A stretch of 64,000 bases of DNA from Hirudo medicinalis (taxonomy: Eukaryota; Annelida; Clitellata; Hirudinida; Hirudinidae): contig MPNW01000062.1 of assembly GCA_011800805.1 (NCBI GenBank), positions 8,043 to 72,042 on the forward strand, in the 5' to 3' direction. This document shows, piece after piece, positions 28,479 through 49,777 of this stretch. Under the pieces are notes generated by a model. That model had not been told where the DNA came from, made no database searches, and saw nothing but the letters and a program-made list of their open reading frames with translations. The position numbers and the translations under genes were made by a program. Numbering within the stretch: the stretch's first letter is position 1; each line of letters starts with the position of its first letter.

Positions 28479-31400
28479 ATGAATCAACAATCCCAACAAC
28501 AACCAGTCAACAATCAAAATAGCATGCAACAAATGGAAAGGGAGAAAATTTACCAGTGGATCCAGGAGCTTGCCAATATTGACACAAAAGAAAATGCCCT
28601 TCTGGAATTAAGGTTGATTCATGTTATACATTCTTCAAATATTTTCTGTTTGGAATGTTTTATTGATCCCTGTTAATTACAAATAATTATGGGGTGTTTT
28701 AAATGGCTGTTTTTGACTTGCCAAAATAAATGGAAAGCTGGCAAGTTATATTATATAAGATTATATTTGTAATTCTTTATTTTTATGGTGTTTGTCTCAA
28801 TACGAGATTAATATCTTTAATGGATGTGGAAAATTTGTATCAAAATTTTGTATGGGAAGTGATGAAGAATTTAGATTTATGACTGAAAAGAATTAATCTT
28901 ATGCTGTATATTAAATTTCATTTGAAATCTCTTGACATTTTTTGATGATTTTTTTAGAATAAAAAAATAAGGTAAAGTAAAAACTGGAATTTAATATTGT
29001 GTGATAATTTAATGATTTTTTATTGAGCCGAATAAGCACATTAAATATCCACAGAAAAGTAAAATGCCATCGGCTTGAGGGTCGGTCCTACAGGAGTGAC
29101 TTCCCGCTATCAGGACTGCCCAGATCATGTTTAAGGGTTGACATTAGTCTATGGATAGTAAAAGTTAGGTGGATAATAATTAATGACATTGTTGAAATGA
29201 CGGCCACTCGACAATGAATGCTTTAAACATACATTTAAACGAAGATAAGTTGGGTTGCTGGAGTATTGTATTTGGGATCTGTGAAAATATTTTAGGTCCT
29301 ATGGTGTGATGGAGTGAATTTGTATGTTGGTTTTGGCAAAGGAAGGTTTATATTTTTGAGTGGAGTGCACATGATGTGATGTTGATTGTTTTAAAAAACT
29401 TGTGAAATAAGCCAGGATGCATGCAACAATCAAATCTGTACATAAAAATACCTACCTGGTAATAGTTACTTTGAACTTTTATGATATTGAATTTTTTAAA
29501 GGAAGGGTCAGTGTGGGAATTATAATGTAAATGTAGAGCATTTATTATGTATTATTATATATTATGTAGATATCTTTTCTGAAGTTTAAGCAAGGGAAGT
29601 AAGTAAGAAGAATAATTACAAGCCCAGACCAAATTACAATAACTTAAATATGGATATATATAAATGAATAGTATAATGTTGTAGCTATGGATGAAGTTAT
29701 GTAATGCCGATGATTCCAATATTTTTTGAGATCTTGTTAGTTAAATATTGATTGTGGGATTTGAAGGTGAGATGTTGATCCACAAAAGTACCAAGAAATT
29801 TGCAGGTGTCAATGCGAACTAAAATGGAATCTCCAATATAAAGGCTATGATCTATAAGTTTTTCCTGGCCCTATGAAATAACACATAACATTTGGCGTGC
29901 AGGTCGGCCAAATGGGTTACGGTCCTGCATACGGCGGTAATGGCAACAGTCGTAATGTGTCTTGTTCGAAACCCGGCCTGCACTGCCACAAGCGCCCTTG
30001 GAAGGGAGCGCTATATAAATGGTTAACAAGAAGCGCCTCTGACGCTATGCATATGGCGCTATATAAATGAAGTACATTTACATTTACATAACCAGGTTTT
30101 GTCATCAACATAGACAGAAAATTTGTATTGCACCAGTTTGTAAATTTTAAAAGTCCATCGGCATCCATATCCGATACAAACAAGTTTGTATCATCCGCGA
30201 AAAGTAAGAATTCAAGGATGTCTGAGGAGTCACACAAATTATTGACATAAACTAAAAACAATGGTGAGCCCAGTATAGAACCTTGTGGAACTCCTAAAGC
30301 TGTGCAGTTGAGGAGAGGGTGTCCTTGAAGGAGACCATCTGGGTCCGACCACTTAAACAGCTTTGGTACCATGATAAGCATTTGCCATGAATGAAATAAT
30401 GCAATTTCTCAAGGAAAATTCCATGATCCACTGCATTGAAGGCCTTGGCTAGATCCAGGAAGACTCCAATGATTGACTCTGCTCCAAGTTGTGAGAAATC
30501 TTTGAGTGTATAATCGAGATGAACATGTAAGTTGAGTGATGCTGGCAAAAGCTGAACTGACAATCTTTGATAACTGATAACTTGCTGAAAAATGAGGTAG
30601 TTCTATTGCAAATTATTTTTTCAAAAAATTTGGAGAAGTATGGGTGAATTGATATCAGCCTGTAGTTACACATGTCATTGGATACACATGTAGTTGGTGA
30701 TGCTTTCTTTGGAGTCAGATTTGTGCATTGGTATGACCTAATATTTTAAATGAAATTTAATTGAAACCCTAGGTGAAGAGATGTTTTTCACATCCCATCA
30801 AAGTCTCTTGACATACTTTAAGTAGACAAATGATCAATAATTCATATGTTAATTCAATAAGTAACAATCTCATTTTGATGGCAGTACTTTTCTGCTGAGT
30901 ATTTGTCTGCAAGATGGCTTGGATGGTTGCCTTCCTGCATATGGAGGCAATAGCAGCAATTGTTAAGTGTTGCATTTGCAACCCAGCCTGCACTGTCACA
31001 AGTGCCCTTGGGAAGGAGCGCTACGTAAATGGTTAACGAAAAGCACCTCTGATGCTATGCACATGGCATCATATAGACGAACTACATCTACATTAAGTCA
31101 ATCTCTTGATTAAGTGTTTTCTCAGTTCTTGAATGGGTGATATTAGCTATTTTCATTATTGCCTGAAAAACCAACTAATCAAATTAATGTTAAAATGGTG
31201 TTTTAAACAGTAAGAAGAGGGAGGTGGTGACCGATTTAGCTCCTATGCTGTGGAATTCATTTGGAACCATTGCAGCTCTTCTCCAGGAAATTGTCAGCAT
31301 TTATCCTTCCATCAACCCCCCCAATCTTTCAGTGAGAATATTTGCAGTTAATTTTAGACATTCTTTTAATCACTAATTGAAATTATTTGGTCAAAAATAA

Positions 31401-33297
31401 TCGCGGTCGGTAGTTACGAGCTGTCCAAAATGTAAATGCGTAAGTTATTTGTTCTTCAGGCTCACCAGTCAAATAGGGTTTGTAATGCTCTCGCATTGAT
31501 GCAGTGCGTGGCTTCCCATCCCGAGACCAGGTCTTCTTTTCTTGCCGGTAAAGACAATTATCTTTCATCTTTTTTTTGGTCTTGAAGGATGATGTGTTCC
31601 TTTTGATCAACTCAAAATTAATTGGAACTTAATTTTTCAATTTTCTGGTATGTCTTGCATTTTCAAATTATTGGGAACAAAAACAGTTTATTTTTGGTTT
31701 AAATTGTCAATATCTTCATTTCTTCACGAATGATTATTATGCACGATACTTGAAACTATTCGCTGCCTACGACGATGTACTTATGGAATTGAATTGAGCA
31801 CCATGCAACAAACGACTTCTTTTCCAGCTCACATTCCCCTTTTTTTGTATCCATTTCTGCACACTGTGAGCAAAACAAGGCCATTTGAGTACCTCAGATT
31901 GACAAGTTTGGGCGTCATTGGAGCCTTGGTCAAGGTTTGATGATTTTTTACATCCACAAACATTTTCAAGGCTTTAAAATAGGCTCTAAAATACATTTTA
32001 ATATCTGCTTTAATAAAATGCTTCATGATTTGGTGGGTGTTTTTTTGATTGCTGAAAAATACTTTGTGTTTATATAGCTGTGTAAAATGGTAGGTAATGG
32101 TATTTAAGTGATAAGTTGTGAAATTAGTTTTTATATTATAATAGGCTGGTAATTAATATTATTAATTTGAGTTGCTTTTATTGAAGACTGATGAACAAGA
32201 TGTGATCAACTTCTTGCTAACCACAGAAATCATTCCACTGTGCTTGAAAATTATGGAAACGGGAAGTGAATTGTCAAAAACTGTGAGTTTCCGAAGTCAA
32301 TTTAACTTTTTCTCTGTTGAATAATTTGAGGAAAATGAGGGGAAAAACATTTGAATATGTTTCTGAGAAAGTATTATGTAACTTTTTTATTTAAATGTTA
32401 ATTTGGTTTTATTTTTAAATTAACGATCAACACTTTCAGGTGGCAACATTCATTCTCCAAAAAATCCTTTTGGATGAAATTGGACTTTCATACATATGCC
32501 AGACCTATGAAAGGTTTTCGCATGTTGCGATGATCCTTGTGAGTTAATGAGAATGTGCTTTCACGAGTTTATGTGATGTTTTGTTTCAAAGTAGAGATTA
32601 GTATCATAAGTGCTTGCCTCATAAAGAATGTTTTTCTATTGTTATAAATGACTTATTCTGAAAAATATTACAATCATTATATTTTAGATATATAATAGTC
32701 ATTAATATAAAATATTACTGCAGTAATGATTTGCTTCCATTGGGGACATTAACACAATTTTATGAGTTGATTGTTAATTTTTAAGCAGTGGTAACATGTA
32801 GATATTGTCATGGCTTGAAAATAAGTACTTTTTAATGCATTTAGGATTTGATAACAATGTTTTTGGAATTTATTCTTTTATTACAGGGTAGGATGGTCAT
32901 TCAACTTGCCAAAGAGCAATCAGCTCGTCTCCTTAAACATGTCGTCAGATGTTATCTGAGACTTTCTGACAACGCAAGGTGAGTGAAATTTTTGCTGAAA
33001 GTTTACGAATCATTATTTCAACCGATCTCATTTTGAATTCAGGAACTCTGTTAACCTATATTTAAAGCTGTTTAATTCAAGTTGTGACTTATGATTAAAT
33101 TTCACATACATTTACATGAACATTTAACATTCGCCAGGGCAAGGGAAGCTTTGCGTCAATGTTTGCCAGATCAGCTGAAGGATACAACCTTTATGAACTG
33201 CCTCAAAGATGACAACTCCACTAAGAGATGGATCTCACAACTCCTTAAAAATCTGGAGAACCCTGGACCCAACAATCTGGCTAACATTGCTGCATGA
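28479..33297 (+). CDS. CNOT9: CCR4-NOT complex subunit 9 (RCD1/RQCD1)
   Basis: Armadillo-repeat subunit of the CCR4-NOT deadenylase; in other animals it binds CNOT1 and tryptophan-containing partners such as GW182 in mRNA silencing. Exons: 28479-28612, 31211-31331, 31460-31547, 31828-31934, 32187-32282, 32440-32538, 32887-32978, 33138-33297; all phases agree, total 897 bp, 298 aa (human 299). The N-terminus is Gln/Asn-rich and lineage-variable ([16 protein letters not shown]); from residue ~20 the sequence is highly conserved: [116 protein letters not shown]. The C-terminus is shorter than or different from vertebrates after LKNLENPGP. Intron 1 holds a nested LINE/SINE insertion. A polyadenylation signal lies 229 bp after the stop. 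Confidence 0.96.
29690..30690 (-). mobile_element. LINE RT fragment interrupted by a SINE
   Basis: The minus strand shows [19 protein letters not shown] (RT fingers), then [20 protein letters not shown] (AF.VDH motif), [20 protein letters not shown], and [15 protein letters not shown] (catalytic FADD). After the SINE the reading resumes at 29890-29740 with [20 protein letters not shown]. Frameshifts and stops are present. It lies antisense in CNOT9 intron 1. Confidence 0.85.
29891..30088 (+). mobile_element. Full-length-looking tRNA-derived SINE nested in a LINE
   Basis: A-box-like region TCGGCCAAATGGGTTACG (about 29904-29921), B-box GTTCGAAACCC (about 29965-29975), then AGCGCTATATAAATGGTTAAC, the second module AAGCGCCTCTGACGCTATGC...TGGCGCTATATAAATG, and an ACATTTACATTTACAT tail. 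Flanked by ACATAAC on both sides, a likely 7 bp target-site duplication, inside LINE coding sequence. Confidence 0.82.
30886..31096 (+). mobile_element. tRNA-derived SINE copy
   Basis: Same architecture as the copy at 29.9 kb but more diverged: GATGGCTTGGATGGTTGCC (A-box region), TTTGCAACCCAGCCTGCAC (degenerate B-box), GGAAGGAGCGCTACGTAAATGG, AAGCACCTCTGATGCTATGC and a CTACATCTACATT tail. In CNOT9 intron 1. Confidence 0.78.
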
Positions 33298-33525
33298 ATG
33301 TGAGCACATTATGGTTGTGCTTGTGGCACCCTCTTTGTGCTAATTCGAGTGGAGAAACTCAAAAACCTTGAATCTTTAAGGATCTTATTTTAATTTGTTC
33401 CTCTACTGTACATTTGATCAATTCAGAACTGAAATGGTATCTGAGTTTGATGTCATCTAATGAGCTGTTTTATTTGGCCCAAGCTGACAACAAACCTGCA
33501 AGCACGAAATTTGCTAAAATGGTTT

Positions 33526-33531
33526 AATAAA
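33526..33531 (+). terminator. Polyadenylation signal AATAAA for CNOT9
   Basis: Canonical AATAAA, 229 bp after the CNOT9 stop, followed by a TGT/T-rich stretch about 20 bp later (TTTGCTCGCATATC...TTTGTGAG). Confidence 0.6.
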
Positions 33532-34234
33532 CAGCTTTGCTCGCATATCAAACAATTTGTGAGTTTATTCACATAAAATGTCTCTTCAATCCACTGTGGA
33601 AATTATGCAAGACATGTTCGAAATCCAACTAGCCCTTTATTGATAGGTTTTTGATTGACAAATGGTTACAAATCAATGAAGAATTGCTGGAGGGCAGAAT
33701 GGCGTCAATCGGCAATTAAGACGGAATGAATGAGTACAAATAGCTGTGGCAGGAGCCAACAAAATTTTAGAAAATATCCAGCAAAAATAATAAACAAAAC
33801 TCCAGAAACACTAACTTATTTTAAGCTATTTCACTTAAGATCTAGAAATTGTTCTTTGTCGGGATTGCAGGAATGGGCATGCGAATTTTATCTCCGCGAA
33901 TTTTATATGATGACATCTAGACCGTGAAAACGTAAATAATAGAACTTGACCAAAACTAGCAAAGTAATCTGATTGGATAAAATAAGTGGGTGAAGTCAAC
34001 AGCAATTAATGACGATGACAGTCTTAGTGACTGTCCAAATATGCACAAATATAACAAATTCAATAGAATAAAATGCTTTCTCTTACATTATGGACCGAAA
34101 ATGATGATAATCAGACAAACTCAGTACAGAACATAATTTTTACTCTATGTTTGATAAATCAAGATAAATCATCTTCCAATCATGAGTGTCTGCATATTCC
34201 AGTCTCCGCTCAAAACAAAACTCAACCACCCAAG
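33532..34234. other. Convergent 3' region between CNOT9 and clathrin
   Basis: AT-rich 3' flank. An open frame at 33730-33927 lacks any recognisable domain. It probably includes the clathrin 3' UTR on the minus strand; TTTATT at 33636-33641 would be an AATAAA in that orientation. Confidence 0.5.
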
Positions 34235-44402
<10,168 letters not shown>

Positions 44403-45038
44403 ATTTACGGCTTTCTAACCGAAATTAAACGAAAGTACGGTAAAATCACTTAACGTCTGAAAGAAATTGATTTAAACTGCCAAAGAGTAATAGTTTAAGT
44501 ACCGAATCTCGGAGCTAATGGCGTGTCACGGAGGCGTCGCTACTAGATGTAAATCAAGAGGAGTAAAGCAGAATCCAAAGAATGCTAATGAGATCTTATG
44601 ACAAAGATGACTCTGTGAAATTATATTTATAATCTAATTTTTATATTAATGAGAAAATGGTCAGTCGACATACAGACTCTAGGTGAGATCAGAAGCACTT
44701 TTTTCAATTGCAATTAAATAATAAATTAATATTTTGTTTAATTTTTTTAATTTAAAGATTATTTTTAGTGGTATTATACTGTAAATAACAATTAATAACA
44801 GTTTTCGACATGTAACCTTGTCTTAAATTGAAAATGTCTGGTTCCAAAGGACACCGTTGAAATTTTATTTAAAATGTTGATAACGTTAAATATTATATCT
44901 AATTAAATTTCTGCAGCGTACAACTTACCTTACCTACTTGATAAGGCTTGCAACCTGATAATGGTTCTTGTCCTTTAAAGCGCGAGCTTCTTAGCTCCCA
45001 ACCGGAGTTTCAGTGAGACCTACTTGCTTAATTGTGAG
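44403..45038. promoter_or_regulatory. Shared divergent upstream region, clathrin / ATPase-1
   Basis: 636 bp between the start codons of clathrin (minus) and the first P-loop ATPase (plus). It must hold both 5' UTRs and promoters. No TATA box is obvious at either end; the block 44960-45020 is locally richer in GC than the surroundings. Confidence 0.6.
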
Positions 45039-46495
45039 ATGGCGTGGAAACAAGCTCTGGGTAGTTTCCTAAGGTCTGCTCCAATATTGTCAATGTTTGG
45101 TGGTGCTTGTGCAACCGGTTTCTATGTTGGCTATAAAGATTATAGCAGATACAATCGCATGATCAACATCTACAAGTGTGGTAACATTCTGCCACCTCTT
45201 GCTGAAAATGAGTATGAATTAGCTTACTTTCATCGGCTGCAGGAAGAAAATAAATTAAAAAAGATGTTTGATACCGATTTTACCAACGAATACTACTTAA
45301 TTAATGGTGACGTCGGTGCTGGAAAGACTAGAATGATTATTGAAGTTGTTAGAGAACTAATGTCAACTGATGGAGCAAAAAAGATGGGTGCACCCATCTT
45401 TGTAACTGCTGCACAGGGTAAGTCATTTCCAGAGACATTGGCCGAGGCAGTGAAATTTCGTTTTGATGAGCACATTAGTTTTAGTTTTTTTCTTGATTTT
45501 CTATTGAGGATTGAATCATTTCCAAAAAAAGATAATGATAGCAAACTGATCAGAGTTCTGGATGCCATCGAAAAATCATCATTCATTTACATGCTGAAGA
45601 CAGGAAGACCTTTAGTTCTAATCATCGATGGCATTAATAATTTAGAACGACACATGCCAGGGGCCTTACAAAAACTGCAAGACAAATCCAAGTTATGGGC
45701 GGATGCAAACATTGTTAAGGTTGTTTTTGTAAACAATTGTGAAGAAACAGAGGCTCTGCTGCAGAAGAATGCCAGCAGTTGGTCACGAGCAGCAAACCCC
45801 ATGCTAATTGATGATCTGTCTAATGAAGATGCCATAAGATTTTTGACATTTGAAAGGCTTTGGGAAACTCTCATAGATGGCAGTTCATATTGTGACAAGT
45901 CAATGACAATGGCTGAAGCTGAAAAAGTGGTGGGATTAGTAGGCGGTAGAGTCCTTGATCTTTTAACCTTTAAGAGAGCCTACTCTCTTGGTATGCCCAT
46001 TGATGTAATAAGCGAACAGGTGAAAGACAGAGAGCGAGAAAAGTTCATTCAAGTATCCAGATTCCCATCAACATGGGATGTTATTTCTGCTTTAAGAGAT
46101 GCCTCCAACAAAGCACTGAGACTTTCAAAATTGATCAAGTCCACTTCACAGAAGGATGTGGAAATTCTCATCAGTCATAACATCATCAGGTCTGATTCTG
46201 AATTAGTATTTGTGTTTTAAAAGAATTTAACATGAACTTAGAATTAATGCCAATTTATCTTATAGATTTTGAAAAGCTTAAATATTTAATTCAGTTTCAC
46301 TTATTGACTAGCCACTCGGTACATTATATTGATGGAATAATTGCAATTACTAGATTAGTCAGGGAAGATATTGGAGTGTTGGTGAAATTCAAGTCATCAT
46401 TAATGGAGAGTCTTGTTGATGAGATGGAACAGTTCTACATCCAGGATAAAGTAGCTACTTCAAATCATGCTCATCTAAACCCCACTAATAAATAG
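45039..46495 (+). CDS. Membrane-anchored P-loop ATPase of unknown function, copy 1
   Basis: Two exons (45039-46189, 46354-46495), 430 aa; the ATG in GAGATGGCG was chosen because upstream codons are not ATG. A hydrophobic Gly-rich N-terminal segment (residues ~13-31, LSMFGGACATGFYVGY) suggests a single membrane anchor or mitochondrial/ER targeting. NTP-binding motifs: Walker A GDVGAGKT at residues 90-97, and a Walker B-like VLIID at 193-197 followed by GIN. The C-terminal third is helical and may be a winged-helix or lid. The fold looks like the STAND/AAA+-related ATPase group, but I do not recognise the family. It is a tandem paralogue of the gene at 47.8 kb, sharing the same intron position and phase, and is transcribed divergently from clathrin. 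Confidence 0.85.
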
Positions 46496-46607
46496 TCCAG
46501 TTTGTATGCTTAAGCCAACAACTTCTGATTTTATAATTTAATTACCTGCAGTCATGCTGACATTGAAACAGTTTTGTATTAGTTCCCAGTCAGATTTTAT
46601 TTTATCA

Positions 46608-46720
46608 TCAATGGCAAAGAACAGCAATGCATTTTTTTACTTTAAGCCATTTACTTTGGAATTGTCCCTAAATTTGCTCAAATCTCAAAGGTGACCTTGT
46701 GAAAACTATCCAGAAGCCAC
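46608..46720. repeat. Left arm of an inverted repeat between the ATPase copies
   Basis: Reverse complement closely matches 47221-47333: AGCTTCTGGATAGTTTTCA, AAGGTCACCTTT, AAATTTAGGGACAATTCCAA and ATGG.TTAAAGTAA are shared in order. It lies downstream of the copy-1 stop. Confidence 0.85.
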
Positions 46721-47220
46721 TTTCAATTTCTTAGTTTATTGATGTATGTCTGGAATTACATTCGTTTTTTAAATTATTAGATTTGATTTATTCAGCATTT
46801 GATTGACTGTGCAAGTATTCAATTTGATTTCATTGATTTGTGAAGAGCCTAACTAGTCATTAATACTTGCTCAAGTTTTAGGACATGTTTTATGCGCGCT
46901 ATTTGAATTTTATTTAAAAACCTCGAATAAATCGTGATATATCCCTCGTTGTTCACCATGACAGTCTTTTTATTTTCTGCAGGTTTTTTTTTACAGTTTT
47001 GTCACGGTAGGCATTACTTAACTCTGAAACGTTTTATTACCAATACAATATTTCAAATATTGAGAGGATTTGATTAAAATCTCTCCGTGACTGAGTAAAA
47101 CCCCTTTTAAAGAACGATCTTTTCAATGAGACAAAGTTAAAAATCGAAGGAATTTGTCTATTTTTCTCTGAATCCAACCTCTCTATAAATTCTTCTGCTG
47201 AGGTTATGGTTCTTGCCGAT

Positions 47221-47333
47221 AGCTTCTGGATAGTTTTCATAAGGTCACCTTTAATATTTGATTAAATTTAGGGACAATTCCAAAGAAAATGGTTTAAAGT
47301 AACAAAATACGTTGCTGTACTTGCCATTAAATA
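47221..47333. repeat. Right arm of the inverted repeat
   Basis: Partner of 46608-46720. The arms are about 500 bp apart and similar but not identical, with substitutions spread evenly. Confidence 0.85.
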
Positions 47334-47758
47334 TTTAAGCACATTGTTGCAAATATAAAAAAAAGTCAGTGAGATGAGATCGAGAGCTTAAAAATTGTTA
47401 TTTGTTGCCGACGAAATACGACGTTGTGTTTAGGAATGCCTGGAATTTCAAGAATTAGCGCTAAAAAGCATTAATTCAAGTGGATTTTTAGAATTGGTTT
47501 TCAACCTCCATAATGAATTAAATAATTGCAAAAGGCATACATACTTGTATACATTAGTAGCGCATTTAACAAACTGCATGGTAAACGAATGAAAACGTCT
47601 GGTTCTGAAGGATAAGGTTTCAAATTTGTTTGCATGACTAAGGGACTTCTTCGTTCAACATAAAATTGCCTTTTTGTCAACTGCACTAATTTGCTCTTTT
47701 AGTGAATGTGCATTTCGAGGCATTTCGTCGTGTCTAGCTGCTAAAAATATACAAAACA

Positions 47759-49096
47759 ATGTCGCCTACTTTGAAAAAAGTCGTTTTCCAATTGTTTAAG
47801 TCTCTGCCATCAATGTCCATGTATGGTGGGATTTTTGCTACAGCTCTCTACATAGGTTTCAAGGACTACAACAGAAAGCTCCAAATGATGGTCACTTACA
47901 AACATGGAAACTTACTTCCACCATACAGAGAAAATAAATTTGAGGTTGTTTACCAGGCGAGACCACGAGAGGAGCATCAAATAAAATCACTTTTGACCAA
48001 TGGTTTCACGAATGAATACTACTTTATCTATGGTGAGGTTGGAGTTGGTAAAACAAGAATGTTTGTGGAAGTTATTAGAAAAATGATTGAAGAAAATGCC
48101 ACCAAAATGAATGGTGCACCTATCTTCATATCAGTGGATCAAGGAACATCTTTACCAGAAACTTTGGCTGAAGCAGTCAACTTTACTTTTGATGAACATA
48201 TTAGCTTCAGCTTTTTTTTTCAATATAATTTGGAGAATTGAATCCTTTCCAAAGCAAGATGATCAGAGCAAATTAATCAGAGTTCTTGATGCAATAGAAA
48301 CATCTTCATCTGACTTTGTGAATGAAATGGGATATCCGGTGATATTGGTGATTGATGGAATAAATAACATAAACAAAAAAATGCCTGGTGCCCTAGAGAT
48401 TCTCCATGACAAAGCAAGGCTATGGCTGATGCCAATATCGTCAAAACAATTTTTATCAATAATGATGAAAGTATAGAAGAGGATATGCAGAAAAATTCAA
48501 GCAGCTGGTCTAGATGTGGCAACAATTTTATAATTGGTGATCTGGCAAGAAATGAAGCCATTGAGTTTCTCACAGTCCAGGGTCTGATGGAAAATCAAAT
48601 TTGTGAAGATTGTCCTAAATTTACATTGGATGAAGCTGAAAAAATATTCGATCTTGTCGGTGGAAGAATTTTGGATTTGATAGCTTTTAAGCGACAATAT
48701 GCGAAAGGAGCATCCATAGATGAAATATGGGAAAGCTTGAAAAGTAGAGTGAGGGAAAAATTTGTCGGAGTTTCACATACCCCTTCCACATGGAAAGTCA
48801 TCTTCATGATAAGATCTTCTCCAAATAGAATAGTGAAACTTTCAAAGCTTATAAAAAACACTTCAAAAGAAGATGTTGACCTTCTATTGAAGCATGACAT
48901 CATAAGGTTTAGTGGCTATTATTTCACTGCAAATTTAACTTCATTTGCTTGTTCGTCTTAATGTTGCAGATTTGAAAGAGACTTTGTAGGAACCCTTGTG
49001 AAATTTTCTTCAACATTGACAGAGAATGTTGTTGTTGAATTGGAACAAATCTATATCCAGAATAAAGAGGAATCATGTGATTGCATTGAAATTTAA
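47759..49096 (+). pseudogene. P-loop ATPase of unknown function, copy 2 (two frameshifts)
   Basis: Paralogue of the 45.0 kb gene. The first frame (47759 to 48211) gives the N-terminal hydrophobic segment (MYGGIFATALYIGFKDY) and a Walker A GEVGVGKT. At a nine-T run (48212-48220) the frame changes; the next frame gives RIESFPKQDDQSKLIRVLDA and a Walker B-like VILVIDGIN. At about 48424-48427 one base is missing relative to copy 1 (TGG-GCT-GAT becomes TGG-CTGAT), and a third frame runs on to 48906. The intron (48907-48969, GT-AG) and last exon (48970-49096) correspond exactly to copy 1. Both breaks are single-base; sequence error or a recent pseudogene both fit. Confidence 0.8.
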
Positions 49097-49777
49097 AAAT
49101 GGACCACATCTTTATATTAACAATTCAAATAATTGATATTTGATATTCTGCTTGTGGTCCAACCCACAAGTCATCTCTGCATTGGTTTCATTGCCATCGA
49201 TTATTTAGCTTCGAGCATAATGTGACTCGTGGCAGCAATGAGTTCTACTTTTAAAAACATTATTATTTGTAGATCTCTAATTGCATTGTGCTACCCAGTC
49301 TCTTGTAACCCTAACCCCACCCCACAACAGATCTATGCATATGCACAATTGTTTTTATTAATTCTAATTTTTCATATTTAACAGCTGCCAAAGTGGCCTG
49401 ACGTCCAGACGAGGACAGCTTTGCACGACCTTTGGAGCTGTTGAAATATTTAGACATTTCTCCTCATCATTCTCAAGTGCTAATCACATTCAGTCGGGGC
49501 CTTTCACCAAGATGTCAATTGTCAAAAATACTTGCCTTGCAAATTATTCAAGATTTTTATAGTTACAAAACTTTTAACTGGGCATCAAGAAATGCAATTT
49601 TTTTAAAACTTGTTTACAGTTTCTTATGCCACTATATAATAACCAATCAGTTCACATGTACTAATTTTGTCTCCTATGACTCATTCTGTTCCTAGTTATG
49701 ATATGATGAAGATTTGCACAAAGAATTTACAAGATCGGTGAGAAAAGCATACTACTCTTTCATTTAATCCAAAAAAA
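49097..49777. other. Convergent region, no recognised gene
   Basis: 3' regions of ATPase copy 2 and the ARL6IP4-like gene. An open frame at 49432-49695 (87 aa) shows no domain. Confidence 0.45.

Larger units (their letters stand above)
46496..47758. other. Spacer between the two ATPase genes
   Basis: Includes the 3' UTR of copy 1, the promoter of copy 2 and the inverted repeat listed separately. A minus-strand frame (47037-47240, 67 aa, charged, with SAEEFIERLDSEKNRQIPS) overlaps the loop side of the inverted repeat. It could be a small gene or chance. Confidence 0.45.
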
